A stretch of DNA of 64,000 bases, taken from positions 62,001 through 126,000 of the forward strand of contig CAVZTX010000022.1 in assembly GCA_963778375.1 (NCBI GenBank), written 5' to 3'. The position numbers and the translations under genes are program-made. Shown here in pieces: positions 43,427-52,529 of this stretch. The stretch is from CAVZTX01 sp963778375 (GTDB lineage: Bacteria; Chloroflexota; Ktedonobacteria; Ktedonobacterales; Ktedonobacteraceae). Within the stretch, counting starts at the first letter, position 1, and each line of letters starts with the position of its first letter. The notes beneath the pieces were generated by a model. The model made no database searches. It saw only the letters and a list, made by a program, of their open reading frames with translations, and had not been told where the DNA came from.

Positions 43427-43525
43427 AAAGGCTGAGTGGAATCGGGCATCCTGCGAGGTGTGATACAATATGCCATAGCCAATTTACATGAGATTTGAAA
43501 TTTTGCTAGAAATATATATGTTGGG

Positions 43526-44281
43526 ATGAAAGTATTTCCATCAACAAAATATCTATGGATACCGGTAATTGCGCTTACTTTCGTGTTTTCTGCCTGTAAT
43601 ACAGACGGGGCACAGGGTGTTCCAAGTACCAGGTATACAACCTCAGCAACTCCGACTGTAATTCCACAACCTACGCAGAGTAGTTTTTTGGATGGGCCAG
43701 TGACCTATGTTGCGCTGGGAGCCTCGGACGCGGTTGGAGTAGGAAGTAATGCGCCGGATTCTCAGGGCTATGTGCCCCTTGTAGCATCACGGCTGCCTAA
43801 AGGCTCGCATTTGATTAACCTGGGTATCAGCGGTATTCGTTTACACGAGGCGCTCTCCAAAGAGTTGCCGCTTGCCTTGAACACATCACCCGATCTGATT
43901 ACTATCTGGCTGGTCGCGAATGATTTTATTGGTGGGGTAACCTACCAGGATTATATGCGTGATCTGAACACGCTGCTACAGCAGTTACATAGTGGTACGC
44001 ACGCGCGGTTGGTAATGGCGAATTTGCCGGATCTGACGCTGCTTCCTGCTTTTGCACGTGAGACCAGCGCACAGAAAACACGTACTCGCGCAGAAATTTC
44101 ACAGTGGAATGCCGGTATTGCACAATTAGCGGGACAGTATGGGACGGTACTGGTGGACCTCTTTCGTTTGGGAAGCCAAATAACGGCACATCCTGAATAT
44201 GTGAGTGGAGATGGTTTCCACCCCAGTTCTTCAGGATATGCACAATTGGCTAACTATTTCTGGCTGGCTATCAAAGGGTAA
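43526..44281 (+). CDS. SGNH/GDSL-type esterase lipoprotein
   Basis: A 251-residue lipoprotein: lipobox VFSAC with acyl Cys near residue 24, then a Pro/Thr linker. SGNH blocks are VALGASDAVGVG (Ser), NLGISG, VANDF and GDGFHPSSSGYAQ (Asp/His). The protein would act outside the cell on esters. The ATG at 43526 lacks a clear ribosome site. Confidence 0.85.
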   Translation: MKVFPSTKYLWIPVIALTFVFSACNTDGAQGVPSTRYTTSATPTVIPQPTQSSFLDGPVTYVALGASDAVGVGSNAPDSQGYVPLVASRLPKGSHLINLGISGIRLHEALSKELPLALNTSPDLITIWLVANDFIGGVTYQDYMRDLNTLLQQLHSGTHARLVMANLPDLTLLPAFARETSAQKTRTRAEISQWNAGIAQLAGQYGTVLVDLFRLGSQITAHPEYVSGDGFHPSSSGYAQLANYFWLAIKG

Positions 44282-44317
44282 GCATCTATTCAGGCCCACA
44301 TCCAACATGTAAACTGA

Positions 44318-45085
44318 TTATTCTTGCGAGCGTTTGATGCTGGTCTCGCCCTGGACGATGAAGACGATGCGTTCGCAGATGTTGGTGCAATGGTCGGCGA
44401 CGCGCTCCAATTTATGGGCAATCCAGAGGAGGTAGGTGGCACGCTGTAAAATGCGGGGATCATTGTGCAGGGCAGGAATAGCACGAGCGCCCTCCAGCAT
44501 CGCCATCAAGTCATGGCGCACGAGATGATAACGCACATCCACCACATCATCCTCTTCCCAGATGTAGCTGGCAGCATTGACATCACGGTTAGCGAAAGCC
44601 TCCATTGTGCCCTGGAGCAGACGGCGCGCCTCCTGGCCCAAATCAAGCATTCCGCGCAGGATTGATGCCTCGGAGATTTCGCCATCGTCATTATCATCAG
44701 CATGTTTATGAGTAATCTTTACTTCTTCAGAAGGTTGTGCATTACTCCGAAGTGGGTTCATGCGCAGGATAATCTGGGCAATGCCGGCAGCACCATCACC
44801 GGTACGTTCAAGATCGCCTGCCATCGATAGTGCCGAGGTGAGAAAACGCAAATCGCGTCCGCCAAGCGGTTGTTGCAGCGTCAAGAGACGAATTGTGTGT
44901 TCTTCAATAGCAGCCCGCAGGCTATCAATGATAGCGTCAGCTTCGATCACCATGCCCGATTTGGCCTGATCTCCTGTTTCCAGGGCTTCAAGGGCCTTTG
45001 CCAGAGCATCATCCACCAGCGAACCCAACTGTATAATTTGGGCATCCAGTTCTTGCAATTCTTTATCAAGTAATGTTCTTGCCAT
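44318..45085 (-). CDS. phoU: PhoU-like phosphate-signalling regulator
   Basis: A 255-residue PhoU: two three-helix-bundle halves with ELDAQIIQLGSLVDDALAKALEAL, LSMAGDLERTGDGAAGIAQI and the mirrored block LWIAHKLERVADHCTNICE with metal-binding-type Glu/Asp. It carries an acidic insertion (KHADDNDDGEISEA) between the halves that most homologues lack. PhoU links the Pst phosphate transporter to the PhoR kinase. No pst or phoB gene lies beside it. Confidence 0.9.
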   Translation of the reverse strand: MARTLLDKELQELDAQIIQLGSLVDDALAKALEALETGDQAKSGMVIEADAIIDSLRAAIEEHTIRLLTLQQPLGGRDLRFLTSALSMAGDLERTGDGAAGIAQIILRMNPLRSNAQPSEEVKITHKHADDNDDGEISEASILRGMLDLGQEARRLLQGTMEAFANRDVNAASYIWEEDDVVDVRYHLVRHDLMAMLEGARAIPALHNDPRILQRATYLLWIAHKLERVADHCTNICERIVFIVQGETSIKRSQE

Positions 45086-45441
45086 AATTGGTTTACTCCC
45101 TCTTTGAGATTTTCGGATGGCAGTCTTTCAAACATATACTACAAGATGCCTTTCAAGCGCTTCCAACCCTTCCACCCTAAGCATAATGTAACACATTTTT
45201 CATAGAAAAGATAGAGTCATATTGTAAATACTCGTTCTATTCTTTAAGGATAAGTGTAATAATTCCATTTTATGGATAGGCTTTCAACATAAAGAGATCC
45301 TTCGCTCCGCTCGGGATGACACATTATTTACAGGATGTCAGGCTACTGATAATAACCGGGTTGATTGACAGACTTTCGACATGAATGGTACAGTAAGGTC
45401 AAAGTTTCACTTTGAAGATACTATAAGAAAGATTGGAAACA
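45086..45441. other. Gap with a palindromic repeat
   Basis: This 356-base gap between phoU and the PIG-L gene holds a repeat at 45294-45320 and two direct copies of the type CTTTCRACAT (around 45281 and 45374). No gene is seen. Confidence 0.5.
45294..45320 (+). repeat. GATCCTTCGCTCCGCTCGGGATGAC repeat
   Basis: A partly palindromic short repeat, of a type common in many bacterial intergenic regions. It lies between phoU and the PIG-L gene and is the only copy in the window. Confidence 0.45.
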
Positions 45442-46284
45442 ATGTCAACAAAACGGTTACTTGGTGTATTTGCTCATCCCGACGACGAGGGAGTAGTGAG
45501 CGCCGCAATATTGAAGTATAGCGAGGTGGGCGTTGAAACGGGTCTGGTATGTGCTACACGAGGTGAGGTTGGCGAAATTGCTGATCCGGCTCTGGCAACG
45601 CCTGAAAATCTGGGGCAGGTGCGTGAAGGTGAGATGCGGGCAGCGGCTGAGGTTCTGGGCGTGCATAATCTGTGGTTTCTGGACTACCGTGATTCGGGTA
45701 TGGCGGGTACGCCTGAGAACGAAGACCCCCGCGCATTTGCACGAGCTAATGCTGCTGAAGTGGTAGGGAAGCTTGTAGCGATTATTCGTCAATTTCGTCC
45801 GCAGGTGATGGTAACTTTTGATGAAACGGGCGGTTATGGACATCCTGATCATATTGCTATTTACCGGCATACGACGAGCGCTTTCCATGCTGCGGCAGAT
45901 GGTGCGCAATATCCAGAACTTGGGCCAGCATTTGCCGTTTCCAAGTTGTATTATGGAGCATTCCCACGCAGCATCATTCGCGAAATGGGAGAATGGATGA
46001 GGTCGCAGAACTTCCAGGACGAAGGTTCTTTCAGGGGAGTTGATCCGGAAAAACTCGGCATGCCGGATGAACTGATCAGTGTGCGACTTGAGGCGAAGCC
46101 ATGGCGGGAAACAATGGATCGCTCCTGGTCTCTGCATCGCACTCAGGCAAATTCCGGTGCCCAATTTAGTCAAATGCCTGAAGAGATACAGCGCAAATGG
46201 CGTGACTATGCGTACTTTCAACTGGCGGCCTCTCGGGTTGGACCGGATGTGCCTGGGGAGAACGATTTATTTGCACGGACGTAA
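45442..46284 (+). CDS. PIG-L family (LmbE-like) zinc deacetylase
   Basis: A 280-residue protein from ATG 45442 (the open frame starts at TTG 45433). Zinc residues are in GVFAHPDDEG (H12, D15) and GGYGHPDHIAI. The fold removes N-acetyl groups from GlcNAc-linked thiols (MshB/Mca/BshB) or other sugars. Mycothiol-conjugate amidase-like size is noted. The substrate is not fixed. The next gene, a TIR protein, starts 10 bases after its stop. Confidence 0.85.
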   Translation: MSTKRLLGVFAHPDDEGVVSAAILKYSEVGVETGLVCATRGEVGEIADPALATPENLGQVREGEMRAAAEVLGVHNLWFLDYRDSGMAGTPENEDPRAFARANAAEVVGKLVAIIRQFRPQVMVTFDETGGYGHPDHIAIYRHTTSAFHAAADGAQYPELGPAFAVSKLYYGAFPRSIIREMGEWMRSQNFQDEGSFRGVDPEKLGMPDELISVRLEAKPWRETMDRSWSLHRTQANSGAQFSQMPEEIQRKWRDYAYFQLAASRVGPDVPGENDLFART

Positions 46285-46294
46285 AGGTGAGTGA

Positions 46295-46750
46295 GTGATT
46301 GACATCTTCTTTTCCTATGCACACGAAGATGAAGCGCTGAGGAACGAGCTAGCGAAACAACTGAAGCTGATGAAGCGCCAGGGCCTCATCAATGAATGGT
46401 ACGATCGGGACATCAAAGCCGGTACAGAGTGGAAGCAGGCGATTGATGAGCATTTGAATAGCGCTCAGGTCATCTTGCTGCTTGTGAGTCCAGATTTTAT
46501 GGACTCGGACTATTGCTACGATACCGAGATGAAGAGAGCAATGGAAAGACACGAAGCAAGGGAGGCTCGCGTTATTCCGGTTATTCTGCGTCCTTGCGAT
46601 TGGTATAGCGCTCCATTTGGAAAGTTGCAAGGATTGCCTCGGAATGCTAAACCGATCACTACATGGTCAAATCGCGATGATGCGTTTTTGGATGTAGCGA
46701 AAGGAATTCGCAAGGTTGTTGAGGATCTGCGTCTCACATCAGGGAACTAG
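46295..46750 (+). CDS. Standalone bacterial TIR-domain protein
   Basis: A 151-residue protein that is nearly all TIR domain: FFSYAHEDEALRNELAKQL, INEWYDRDIKAGTEWKQAI, VILLLVSPDFMDSDYCYDTEM with Glu78 at the catalytic position of NADase-type TIRs, and ARVIPVILRPCDWYSAPF. The start is a GTG with AAAGGTGA upstream. It may bind or cleave NAD+, as in TIR-based defence. The neighbouring hicB and MFS remnants show this is an unstable region. No effector partner is seen. Confidence 0.85.
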   Translation: MIDIFFSYAHEDEALRNELAKQLKLMKRQGLINEWYDRDIKAGTEWKQAIDEHLNSAQVILLLVSPDFMDSDYCYDTEMKRAMERHEAREARVIPVILRPCDWYSAPFGKLQGLPRNAKPITTWSNRDDAFLDVAKGIRKVVEDLRLTSGN

Positions 46751-46780
46751 CAAGCTGGCTGTCAAGATGGGGGAATAGAT

Positions 46781-46937
46781 ATGAAAGATTACCACATCAA
46801 CATTTTCTACAGTGACGAGGACGAAGGGTACATTGCAGATATTCCTGACCTGAAATTTTTCTGCCTTCAGAGATACTCCTGAAGAGGCTCTTCGAGAAGT
46901 TCTGATTGCTAAGACAGCATGGATTGAACCATCATGA
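46781..46937 (+). pseudogene. hicB-type antitoxin remnant
   Basis: ATG at 46781 follows GGGGGA. The frame reads MKDYHINIFYSDEDEGYIADIPDL and then runs out of frame into a stop. A second frame continues SAFRDTPEEALREVLIAKTAWIEP to the TGA at 46935-46937. Together they make the start of a HicB-like antitoxin (the family has YIADIPDL...C-S-A-x-G-x-TPEEAL). An indel near 46858 breaks the frame. The 3' part seems replaced by the end of the MFS fragment. No hicA gene is seen. Confidence 0.6.
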
Positions 46938-47187
46938 CCCGCTTGCGGTCCCAGCGATCCACCAAAGCTCCTGCCGGAAGACTGAACAGAATATACGGCA
47001 ATTGTCCGACGGAAAACATCAGTCCGGCAACGGCAGGATTGTTGGTGAGTACGAAGATAAGAACAGGAAACGCCACCTGCGAGATGCCCGTTCCGAGCGA
47101 GGAGATGCTTTGCCCCATCCACAGTAACACATAATCGCGGTTTGTCCAGAGCGAGCGGACTCCTTTTGAACGATCTTCTCGATCCAT
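46909..47187 (-). pseudogene. Truncated major facilitator superfamily transporter
   Basis: Only the first 92 residues remain, with WTNRDYVLLWMGQSISSLGTG, the first two membrane segments, and the MFS motif A form GALVDRWDRKRVMM. The frame stops inside the hicB remnant. MFS proteins need about 400 residues, so this is a 5' fragment. The start at 47187 is chosen over 47211 because it begins MDREDRSKGVRSLW. Confidence 0.75.
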
Positions 47188-47241
47188 TAATCGTATGTTC
47201 CTCCTGAGCATTCACACTCTGGACGAGTTGCACACCTGTCT

Positions 47242-49005
47242 CTATCTTCTCCCCAACTTCGCTATCAACGCGTTCTTCACCAATCCAACCTCTTCCACCC
47301 GCAACAATAAAACAGCGCCAAGATAGACTAGAGATGCGAGACCACCTGCTACTAATACCGTTAGCAATTGTCCTAATAGACTACCGAGGGAGAATAGGGC
47401 GATGTGACTGAGGAGGGCTTGCATGGCCCAGGCGACGGCAACCATGGCAGCGGCGGCGAGGAGAATTTTGAGAACGGTGGGGATGGTTTCGCGAATGTGG
47501 ATGGAGCCGATAGCAATGCGCAAGAGGATGAGAAGGATGATGGCATGGAGGGAATTCTGGACGGTATTGGCGAAGGCGAGGGCGGGCATGCCGATTGTGC
47601 TCCAGAAGGGGAGCGCAATGGAGAGATAGCCAAGAATGCTTACGACACCTACGAGAACAGGGATGATGGTGTTCTTGCGAGCGTAGAAGGCGGCTATGAG
47701 GAGTTGGTCCATAGCGACGAAGGGAAGCTGATAAGCGTAGTTTTGCAGGGCGATGGCCGTACGGGCGGCGTTTTCAGGGGTGTAGTTGTGATGGCGGAAG
47801 AGTAGATCGACGATTGGCTCGCGCAGGACGATGAGACCAACAGCGGCGGGGATCATGAGGAGCAAGCCTACACGTAGGCCAAGGCGGAGCGTTTGTTTGA
47901 AACGTTCGGTATCACCGGCTGTAGCGTGTGCTGAGAGTGTTGGAAGGACAGCAAATGCCAGGGCCGCGGCAACCAGACCGACGGGAAATTGAATGAGTGT
48001 TGTTGCAAGGCGCATGGCGGTATAGTTGGCTGCTCCGCAGTCGAGATTGTGAGGGATGGGAAAGTTTCCAACAACTCCACATGGGGTACGTGATGCCAGG
48101 TTTTGATCGAGAAATATGAGGCCCATGCTGATGAGGAAGCTGAACGCCACGGGCGCGTAGAGCTTGAGGATGCGCTGAAAGGCAGGATGTTTGAGGTCGA
48201 GCACAAACTGGTAACGCAGATGCTGGTTGCGCATGCCTGGAATGAGCAGGGCAATCTCCCCGACAGCACCAAGCAGTACACCGAAAGCCAGTCCAAGGTG
48301 CCCTAGATAACGTTCGCCAAGGATGCCGCCGACAATGGCTCCAATGATGATGCCAACATGGTAGGAAACAGTAGCAAAGGCAGGCCAGCCAAATTCCTTG
48401 AGCGCGTAGAGCGCTGCCAGGAGTACGGCGAAGGGTCCCAATGCGAGCAGAGAGAAGAAGATTATTTGGGCAAATTGCAACGTGAGTTGCTTCTGAGCGC
48501 CTTGATAGCCCTGTACGAGAATATCAACAAATTGCGTTGAAAATAAGGCAAAGATAGCCGCGGTAATGAACATTACAATAAAAACCAGGTTGACTATCGT
48601 AAAGACGATGCGGCGCAGCTCGTTGCGTTTTTCGGGTGCTGAGTAGTCGCTGAAGGTGGGGATAAGTGCGCCACTGACGGAGCCATTGATCAAGAAGTCA
48701 TTGAAAGTCTGAGCGGGCAATAGCGCCGAGTTGAATGGGCCTGCGATGGAAGTGCCGAGGGCAGCCACGACGATCTGACGTACCATACCCATAATGCTGC
48801 TGCCCAGGTTGCCAAGCATGACGAGGGAGGCTGATTTGGCAATTTCGCGGCGCTCGCTGGGTGCGGTCTTCTCTGCTGACTGCTCTACAATAGGCACCGA
48901 TGGTGCGTCCTGGTCTGTTACTCCTGCTTGCGCAACAGGTACTGTATCAAGCGCAGGCTTTGATTTCATTGATTCGGGTTGTTTTTCTATAGATTCTTTT
49001 GGCAT
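47242..49005 (-). CDS. murJ: MurJ-type lipid II flippase
   Basis: A 587-residue protein with a long charged N-terminal extension (about 50 residues), then 14 or so hydrophobic helices in the MVF/MOP pattern. The characteristic runs are LGTSIAGPFNSALLPAQTFNDFLINGSVSGALIPTFS and YALKEFGWPAFATVSYHVGIIIG. It moves the peptidoglycan precursor lipid II to the outer face. It is followed downstream by the decayed MFS/hicB region. Confidence 0.9.
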   Translation of the reverse strand: MPKESIEKQPESMKSKPALDTVPVAQAGVTDQDAPSVPIVEQSAEKTAPSERREIAKSASLVMLGNLGSSIMGMVRQIVVAALGTSIAGPFNSALLPAQTFNDFLINGSVSGALIPTFSDYSAPEKRNELRRIVFTIVNLVFIVMFITAAIFALFSTQFVDILVQGYQGAQKQLTLQFAQIIFFSLLALGPFAVLLAALYALKEFGWPAFATVSYHVGIIIGAIVGGILGERYLGHLGLAFGVLLGAVGEIALLIPGMRNQHLRYQFVLDLKHPAFQRILKLYAPVAFSFLISMGLIFLDQNLASRTPCGVVGNFPIPHNLDCGAANYTAMRLATTLIQFPVGLVAAALAFAVLPTLSAHATAGDTERFKQTLRLGLRVGLLLMIPAAVGLIVLREPIVDLLFRHHNYTPENAARTAIALQNYAYQLPFVAMDQLLIAAFYARKNTIIPVLVGVVSILGYLSIALPFWSTIGMPALAFANTVQNSLHAIILLILLRIAIGSIHIRETIPTVLKILLAAAAMVAVAWAMQALLSHIALFSLGSLLGQLLTVLVAGGLASLVYLGAVLLLRVEEVGLVKNALIAKLGRR

Positions 49006-49053
49006 TAGAGATAATCTCTCCGATATATTATCAAGATTGTTCGGGAGCCTGAA

Positions 49054-49093
49054 GCCGATACATCGGCGGTGGGCACGATGAATCGGCCCCTAC
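49054..49093 (+). repeat. Dispersed palindromic repeat, copy 2
   Basis: Forty bases identical to 238-277 and in the same orientation, located between murJ and the heptose adenylyltransferase gene. Confidence 0.8.
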
Positions 49094-49099
49094 AGGAAA

Positions 49100-49624
49100 T
49101 CACGTCCCTGGTTCAGGCAATTGTTTGATTGCTGCTATCAGTTCAGTGGTTGAGTGGTGCGGCAGGTAGGGGATTAAACGGACGGTGCCGCCGTACTCGT
49201 GGACCACTTTGGCTTCAGGCAGGCGAGGCAAATCGGGTGCGCTGCGATCTATGCTGGCGTAGTCACCACCTTTGACGTAGACAGCTGGCTGCAAAAGCGC
49301 GACCAGAGGACCTGCCGTTGGCTCGGAAAAGATGGTTACGTAGTCAATACTTGTGAGCGCTGCCAGGATTTCGGCTCGCTCGACTTCCGGTACCAAAGGT
49401 CTGCCTGGACCTTTGAGCGTACGTGTACTGATATCACTGTTCAGGCCAAGGATTAGAAAATCGCCTAGAGAGCGGGCTTCTTGTAAGTAGCGCACATGGC
49501 CAAGGTGCAACAGGTCAAAGCAGCCGTTGGTAAAGACGGCTCGTTCTCCTGCCTGCTGCCTGCGTCGTACTTCAGTCACTAGCTCTTTCCGGCTCAGTAT
49601 TTTATTTTGAGTAGTATAGATCAT
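49100..49624 (-). CDS. rfaE2: Heptose-1-phosphate adenylyltransferase (RfaE2/HldE C-domain type)
   Basis: A 174-residue cytidylyltransferase-fold protein: TNGCFDLLHLGHVRYLQEA with the HxGH nucleotide-binding motif, and VYVKGGDY. It joins AMP to heptose-1-phosphate. The ATG at 49624 lies five bases after the stop of the kinase gene, so the start at 49675 is unlikely. The pair together replaces the fused HldE of E. coli. Confidence 0.88.
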   Translation of the reverse strand: MIYTTQNKILSRKELVTEVRRRQQAGERAVFTNGCFDLLHLGHVRYLQEARSLGDFLILGLNSDISTRTLKGPGRPLVPEVERAEILAALTSIDYVTIFSEPTAGPLVALLQPAVYVKGGDYASIDRSAPDLPRLPEAKVVHEYGGTVRLIPYLPHHSTTELIAAIKQLPEPGT

Positions 49625-49629
49625 CTTGC

Positions 49630-50655
49630 TTATGGTATCGCACCTGTCAATTCTTCCGGTGTGTTGCTGGCACAACCGAGCCGACGCACAACGAGCGCCG
49701 CAGCGGCATTTGCCAAGTAGGCGGCTTCGGCCATGCTCGCACCGGTAGTGAGAGCGAGGGTAAAGGTTGCGGCGACGGTATCACCTGCTCCATTGGTATC
49801 AACGATTTCGCTAGCATGATCGAGGCGATGGATAGGGAGATGCAGAGGTGGTATGCCGACTTCAAAGAGGCTCATGCCCTCGCTGCCGCGAGTGATCAGA
49901 ACGCCCTTCGCATGGCTGCCTTCAAGTAGGCGTTGGCCTGCCTCGTCCAGGTCGACTTGAGATGAGATCGTCATACCCAGCGTCAGTTCGGCTTCCGGTT
50001 GATTGGGGGTAAGCGCGGTAACGCCCTGAAAACGAAAGAGCGATCCGTGGGAGTCAACTACGATCACTTTATTGAGTTTGCGGGCAGCGGGAATACAGGT
50101 TTCAATGATATCAGGACTGATTACGCCGTTCTCATAATCTGAGAGAACAACCGCGTCGATAGTAGGCAGCACGCGCTGGATATAGTTCATGATGCTGCCC
50201 TTGCTGGGCTGGCCTATTTCTGAGGTATCAACGCGGTCGATACGCACGATATGCTGCTGAACGATCTGCGGACTGCCTGCCAGAATACGCGTCTTTGTGG
50301 AAGTAGGGCGATGCGAGTCGGTTACAAGGCCCTCCTGGTGCATGCCAAGATCATTGATAGCACGACGCAGGCGCTGTCCAGGAAGATCATCGCCAACGAC
50401 ACCGGCTAGAAAGACTTCGGCTCCGAGGGTACGGGCATTGACCGCGACATTGGTTGCGCCGCCTGGAACGGTGCGCTCCTCGTCCAGTTCCAGGATCAAT
50501 ACTGGCGCTTCACGTGCAATACGTGTTGGCCTGCCAATGAGATATTCATCGGCGACCATATCTCCTATGACCAGCATACGCTTGCCCGCAAAGCTGTCAA
50601 TGAGCGAACGCATACGCGTTTGGGCTATGTTAAAGTGGGTATTCAATTCAGACAT
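49630..50655 (-). CDS. rfaE1: Heptose-7-phosphate kinase (RfaE1/HldA type)
   Basis: A 341-residue PfkB-family sugar kinase: VIGDMVADEYLIGRPTRIAREAP, VPGGATNVAVNARTLGAEVFL, and the catalytic DTNGAGDTVAATF. It phosphorylates D-glycero-D-manno-heptose 7-phosphate at O1. The stop of the upstream TagA-type gene is one base from its ATG, indicating one operon. Confidence 0.88.
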   Translation of the reverse strand: MSELNTHFNIAQTRMRSLIDSFAGKRMLVIGDMVADEYLIGRPTRIAREAPVLILELDEERTVPGGATNVAVNARTLGAEVFLAGVVGDDLPGQRLRRAINDLGMHQEGLVTDSHRPTSTKTRILAGSPQIVQQHIVRIDRVDTSEIGQPSKGSIMNYIQRVLPTIDAVVLSDYENGVISPDIIETCIPAARKLNKVIVVDSHGSLFRFQGVTALTPNQPEAELTLGMTISSQVDLDEAGQRLLEGSHAKGVLITRGSEGMSLFEVGIPPLHLPIHRLDHASEIVDTNGAGDTVAATFTLALTTGASMAEAAYLANAAAALVVRRLGCASNTPEELTGAIP

Positions 50656-50656
50656 A

Positions 50657-51424
50657 CTATTTCTTACGACCCTTCAATAAAACCTGCACGATGAATACGG
50701 GGATAGCCATCATACGTTGCCAGCGCCATGGTTCGCGATATAGGCGGTAGAGCCATTCAAGACCCATGACTTGCATTGCACGAGGTGCACGACGCTGACG
50801 GCCCGAAACAAAATCATATGCCCCACCGACACCGATAGCTACGGCCACAGGTAGCCGCGAAAGATTACGATGTATCCAGAGATCCTGGGCGGGAGCGCCG
50901 TATGCTACTGTTAGCACATCAGCCTGAGCTTCACGGATGCGTTCGATGATGGCATCTTCTTCGACAAGCGCGGGCGAACCAGCATATGTACCCGCTATTT
51001 GAAGGCCAGGAGCAAGCGATTGCAAACGTGCTGCCGCTTTTTCGGCCACTCCTGGAGCAGCACCGAGCAGGTAAAGGCGATAGCCAGATGTTGCACAACG
51101 CCGCGCTAAGGCTACCAGTGTATCGGTGCCGGTCACGCGCTCAGGGGTGGGCTGACCTAAATAACGTGTGGCCCAGACTATGCCTATGCCATCTGGAAGA
51201 ACAAGTGCAGCAGTATTGATGGCCTTGCGAAATTCGTTGTTATGCTGGGCTGCCATTACAAACTCGGTGTTGACGGTAACAATCTGCTGGCAATGCTTTG
51301 CCTTGCCCCTGGCACGACGCCGGGCAACCATCTGTTCAATTCGGTCCAGTACCTGTTGCTGTGTGAGATGGTCTACTCGCACGCCAAGCACATAGACAGA
51401 GGACTGCGTAGGTTCTTCAGACAT
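50657..51424 (-). CDS. WecB/TagA/CpsF-family glycosyltransferase
   Basis: A 255-residue GT26 enzyme: VTVNTEFVMAAQHN, ALVLPDGIGIVWATRYLG with the catalytic Asp, LLGAAPGVAEKAAARLQ and AVAIGVGGAYDFVSGRQRRAP. GT26 members add ManNAc or related sugar to lipid-linked GlcNAc for wall teichoic acid or exopolysaccharide. It is followed by the heptose kinase and adenylyltransferase, so a lipid-linked glycan is a likely product. Confidence 0.9.
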   Translation of the reverse strand: MSEEPTQSSVYVLGVRVDHLTQQQVLDRIEQMVARRRARGKAKHCQQIVTVNTEFVMAAQHNNEFRKAINTAALVLPDGIGIVWATRYLGQPTPERVTGTDTLVALARRCATSGYRLYLLGAAPGVAEKAAARLQSLAPGLQIAGTYAGSPALVEEDAIIERIREAQADVLTVAYGAPAQDLWIHRNLSRLPVAVAIGVGGAYDFVSGRQRRAPRAMQVMGLEWLYRLYREPWRWQRMMAIPVFIVQVLLKGRKK

Positions 51425-51432
51425 AGGTTTTG

Positions 51433-51723
51433 TTACCAGTGCATTATTTCGGTTTCAGCGTCGGTGACGAGTACGTCTGGGCGGGTTTCTTCGATGTAGC
51501 GCCGTACGTGGCCAAGCACTTCGTCAACATGCTGGCTACTATTGCCAACGCAACTCACGCCAAGTTTGGCGATTTGCCAGCGGTCTTGTTCCTCGACTTC
51601 GGCAATCGCGACTTCAAATTGATGACGAATGCGCGTCACCAGAGATTTGATGACCTGCCGTTTATCCTTTAATGAATGGCATCCCGGTAGGTGCAGCGTG
51701 ATCTGGCTTACTCCTACTATCAT
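51433..51723 (-). CDS. DUF503 (YlxP-like) small protein
   Basis: A 96-residue protein with SLKDKRQVIKSLVTRIRHQFEVAIAEVEEQDRWQ, the DUF503 block. The family is sometimes found beside ribosome-binding factor genes, and its role is not settled. It stops eight bases before the TagA-type gene and heads the glycan operon, divergent from upp. Confidence 0.83.
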   Translation of the reverse strand: MIVGVSQITLHLPGCHSLKDKRQVIKSLVTRIRHQFEVAIAEVEEQDRWQIAKLGVSCVGNSSQHVDEVLGHVRRYIEETRPDVLVTDAETEIMHW

Positions 51724-51811
51724 GAAGGTAGTATAGCATAGACTCGACGCTCCCTACACAACTTTGGTACAATGTCCTAAGATTAGGAAGAAACAGTAAG
51801 GAGATAGACCT

Positions 51812-52525
51812 ATGACCGAGACAAGTACGCAAAGTGGTGGGCGTCCAAGCCTCCCAATGCAAGGTGTGCCGCAGCCAACACGAGACGAGGTGCTCAATCT
51901 CCCTCGTGTTCACATTTCTACGCATCCTGTAATGGCACACAAGATGACGGCGCTGCGAGATAAGAACACGCAGCCACCGGAGTTTTATCGCTTGGTGAAG
52001 GAGATTGGGGCGCTGCTGGCTTACGAGGCGACGGCATCACTGGCGCTGGAACCGCTGGAGATTGAGACGCCAATGGGACCAATGAGGGGGCAACGTTTGG
52101 CGGGAGGCATTGGTGTGACGCCGATACTACGGGCCGGGCTTGGGCTGGCAGAGGCGTTTCGCGAGGTTATACCAGATGTGCAAATCTGGCACCTGGGATT
52201 GCGGCGCGATGAAAATACGTTGCAGGCATTGGAGTATTACAACCAGCTTCCACACAAGGTGGATTTGCAGGTGGCTTATGCAGTAGATCCGATGCTGGCT
52301 ACAGGAGGATCGGCCATTGATGCTATCAATGTTCTCAAACGGCGGGGGATTCCTCGCCTTTCTTATGTAGGCATTATTGCAGCGCCTTACGGCCTGCTCA
52401 AGCTGTCCCAGACGCATCCTGACATTGATATTTACATTGCTACGCTCGATGAAAGCCTGAACGATCGGGGATACATCCTGCCGGGCCTGGGAGATGCCGG
52501 GGATCGCCAGTTTGGAACCATTTAA
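51812..52525 (+). CDS. upp: Uracil phosphoribosyltransferase
   Basis: A 237-residue UPRT with a longer N-terminus than usual. Core motifs: ISTHPVMAHKMTALRDKNT, GIGVTPILRAGLGLAEAF, the PRPP loop DPMLATGGSAIDAINVLK, and GYILPGLGDAGDRQFGT. It makes UMP from uracil and PRPP. AAGGAG lies ahead of the ATG. The last bases are close to the next gene at 52530. Confidence 0.95.
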   Translation: MTETSTQSGGRPSLPMQGVPQPTRDEVLNLPRVHISTHPVMAHKMTALRDKNTQPPEFYRLVKEIGALLAYEATASLALEPLEIETPMGPMRGQRLAGGIGVTPILRAGLGLAEAFREVIPDVQIWHLGLRRDENTLQALEYYNQLPHKVDLQVAYAVDPMLATGGSAIDAINVLKRRGIPRLSYVGIIAAPYGLLKLSQTHPDIDIYIATLDESLNDRGYILPGLGDAGDRQFGTI

Positions 52526-52529
52526 ACCT

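Noticed and set aside
45457..46221. 254-codon minus-strand open frame under the PIG-L gene
   Set aside because: It is antisense to the AHPDDE zinc-site gene and has no domain of its own.
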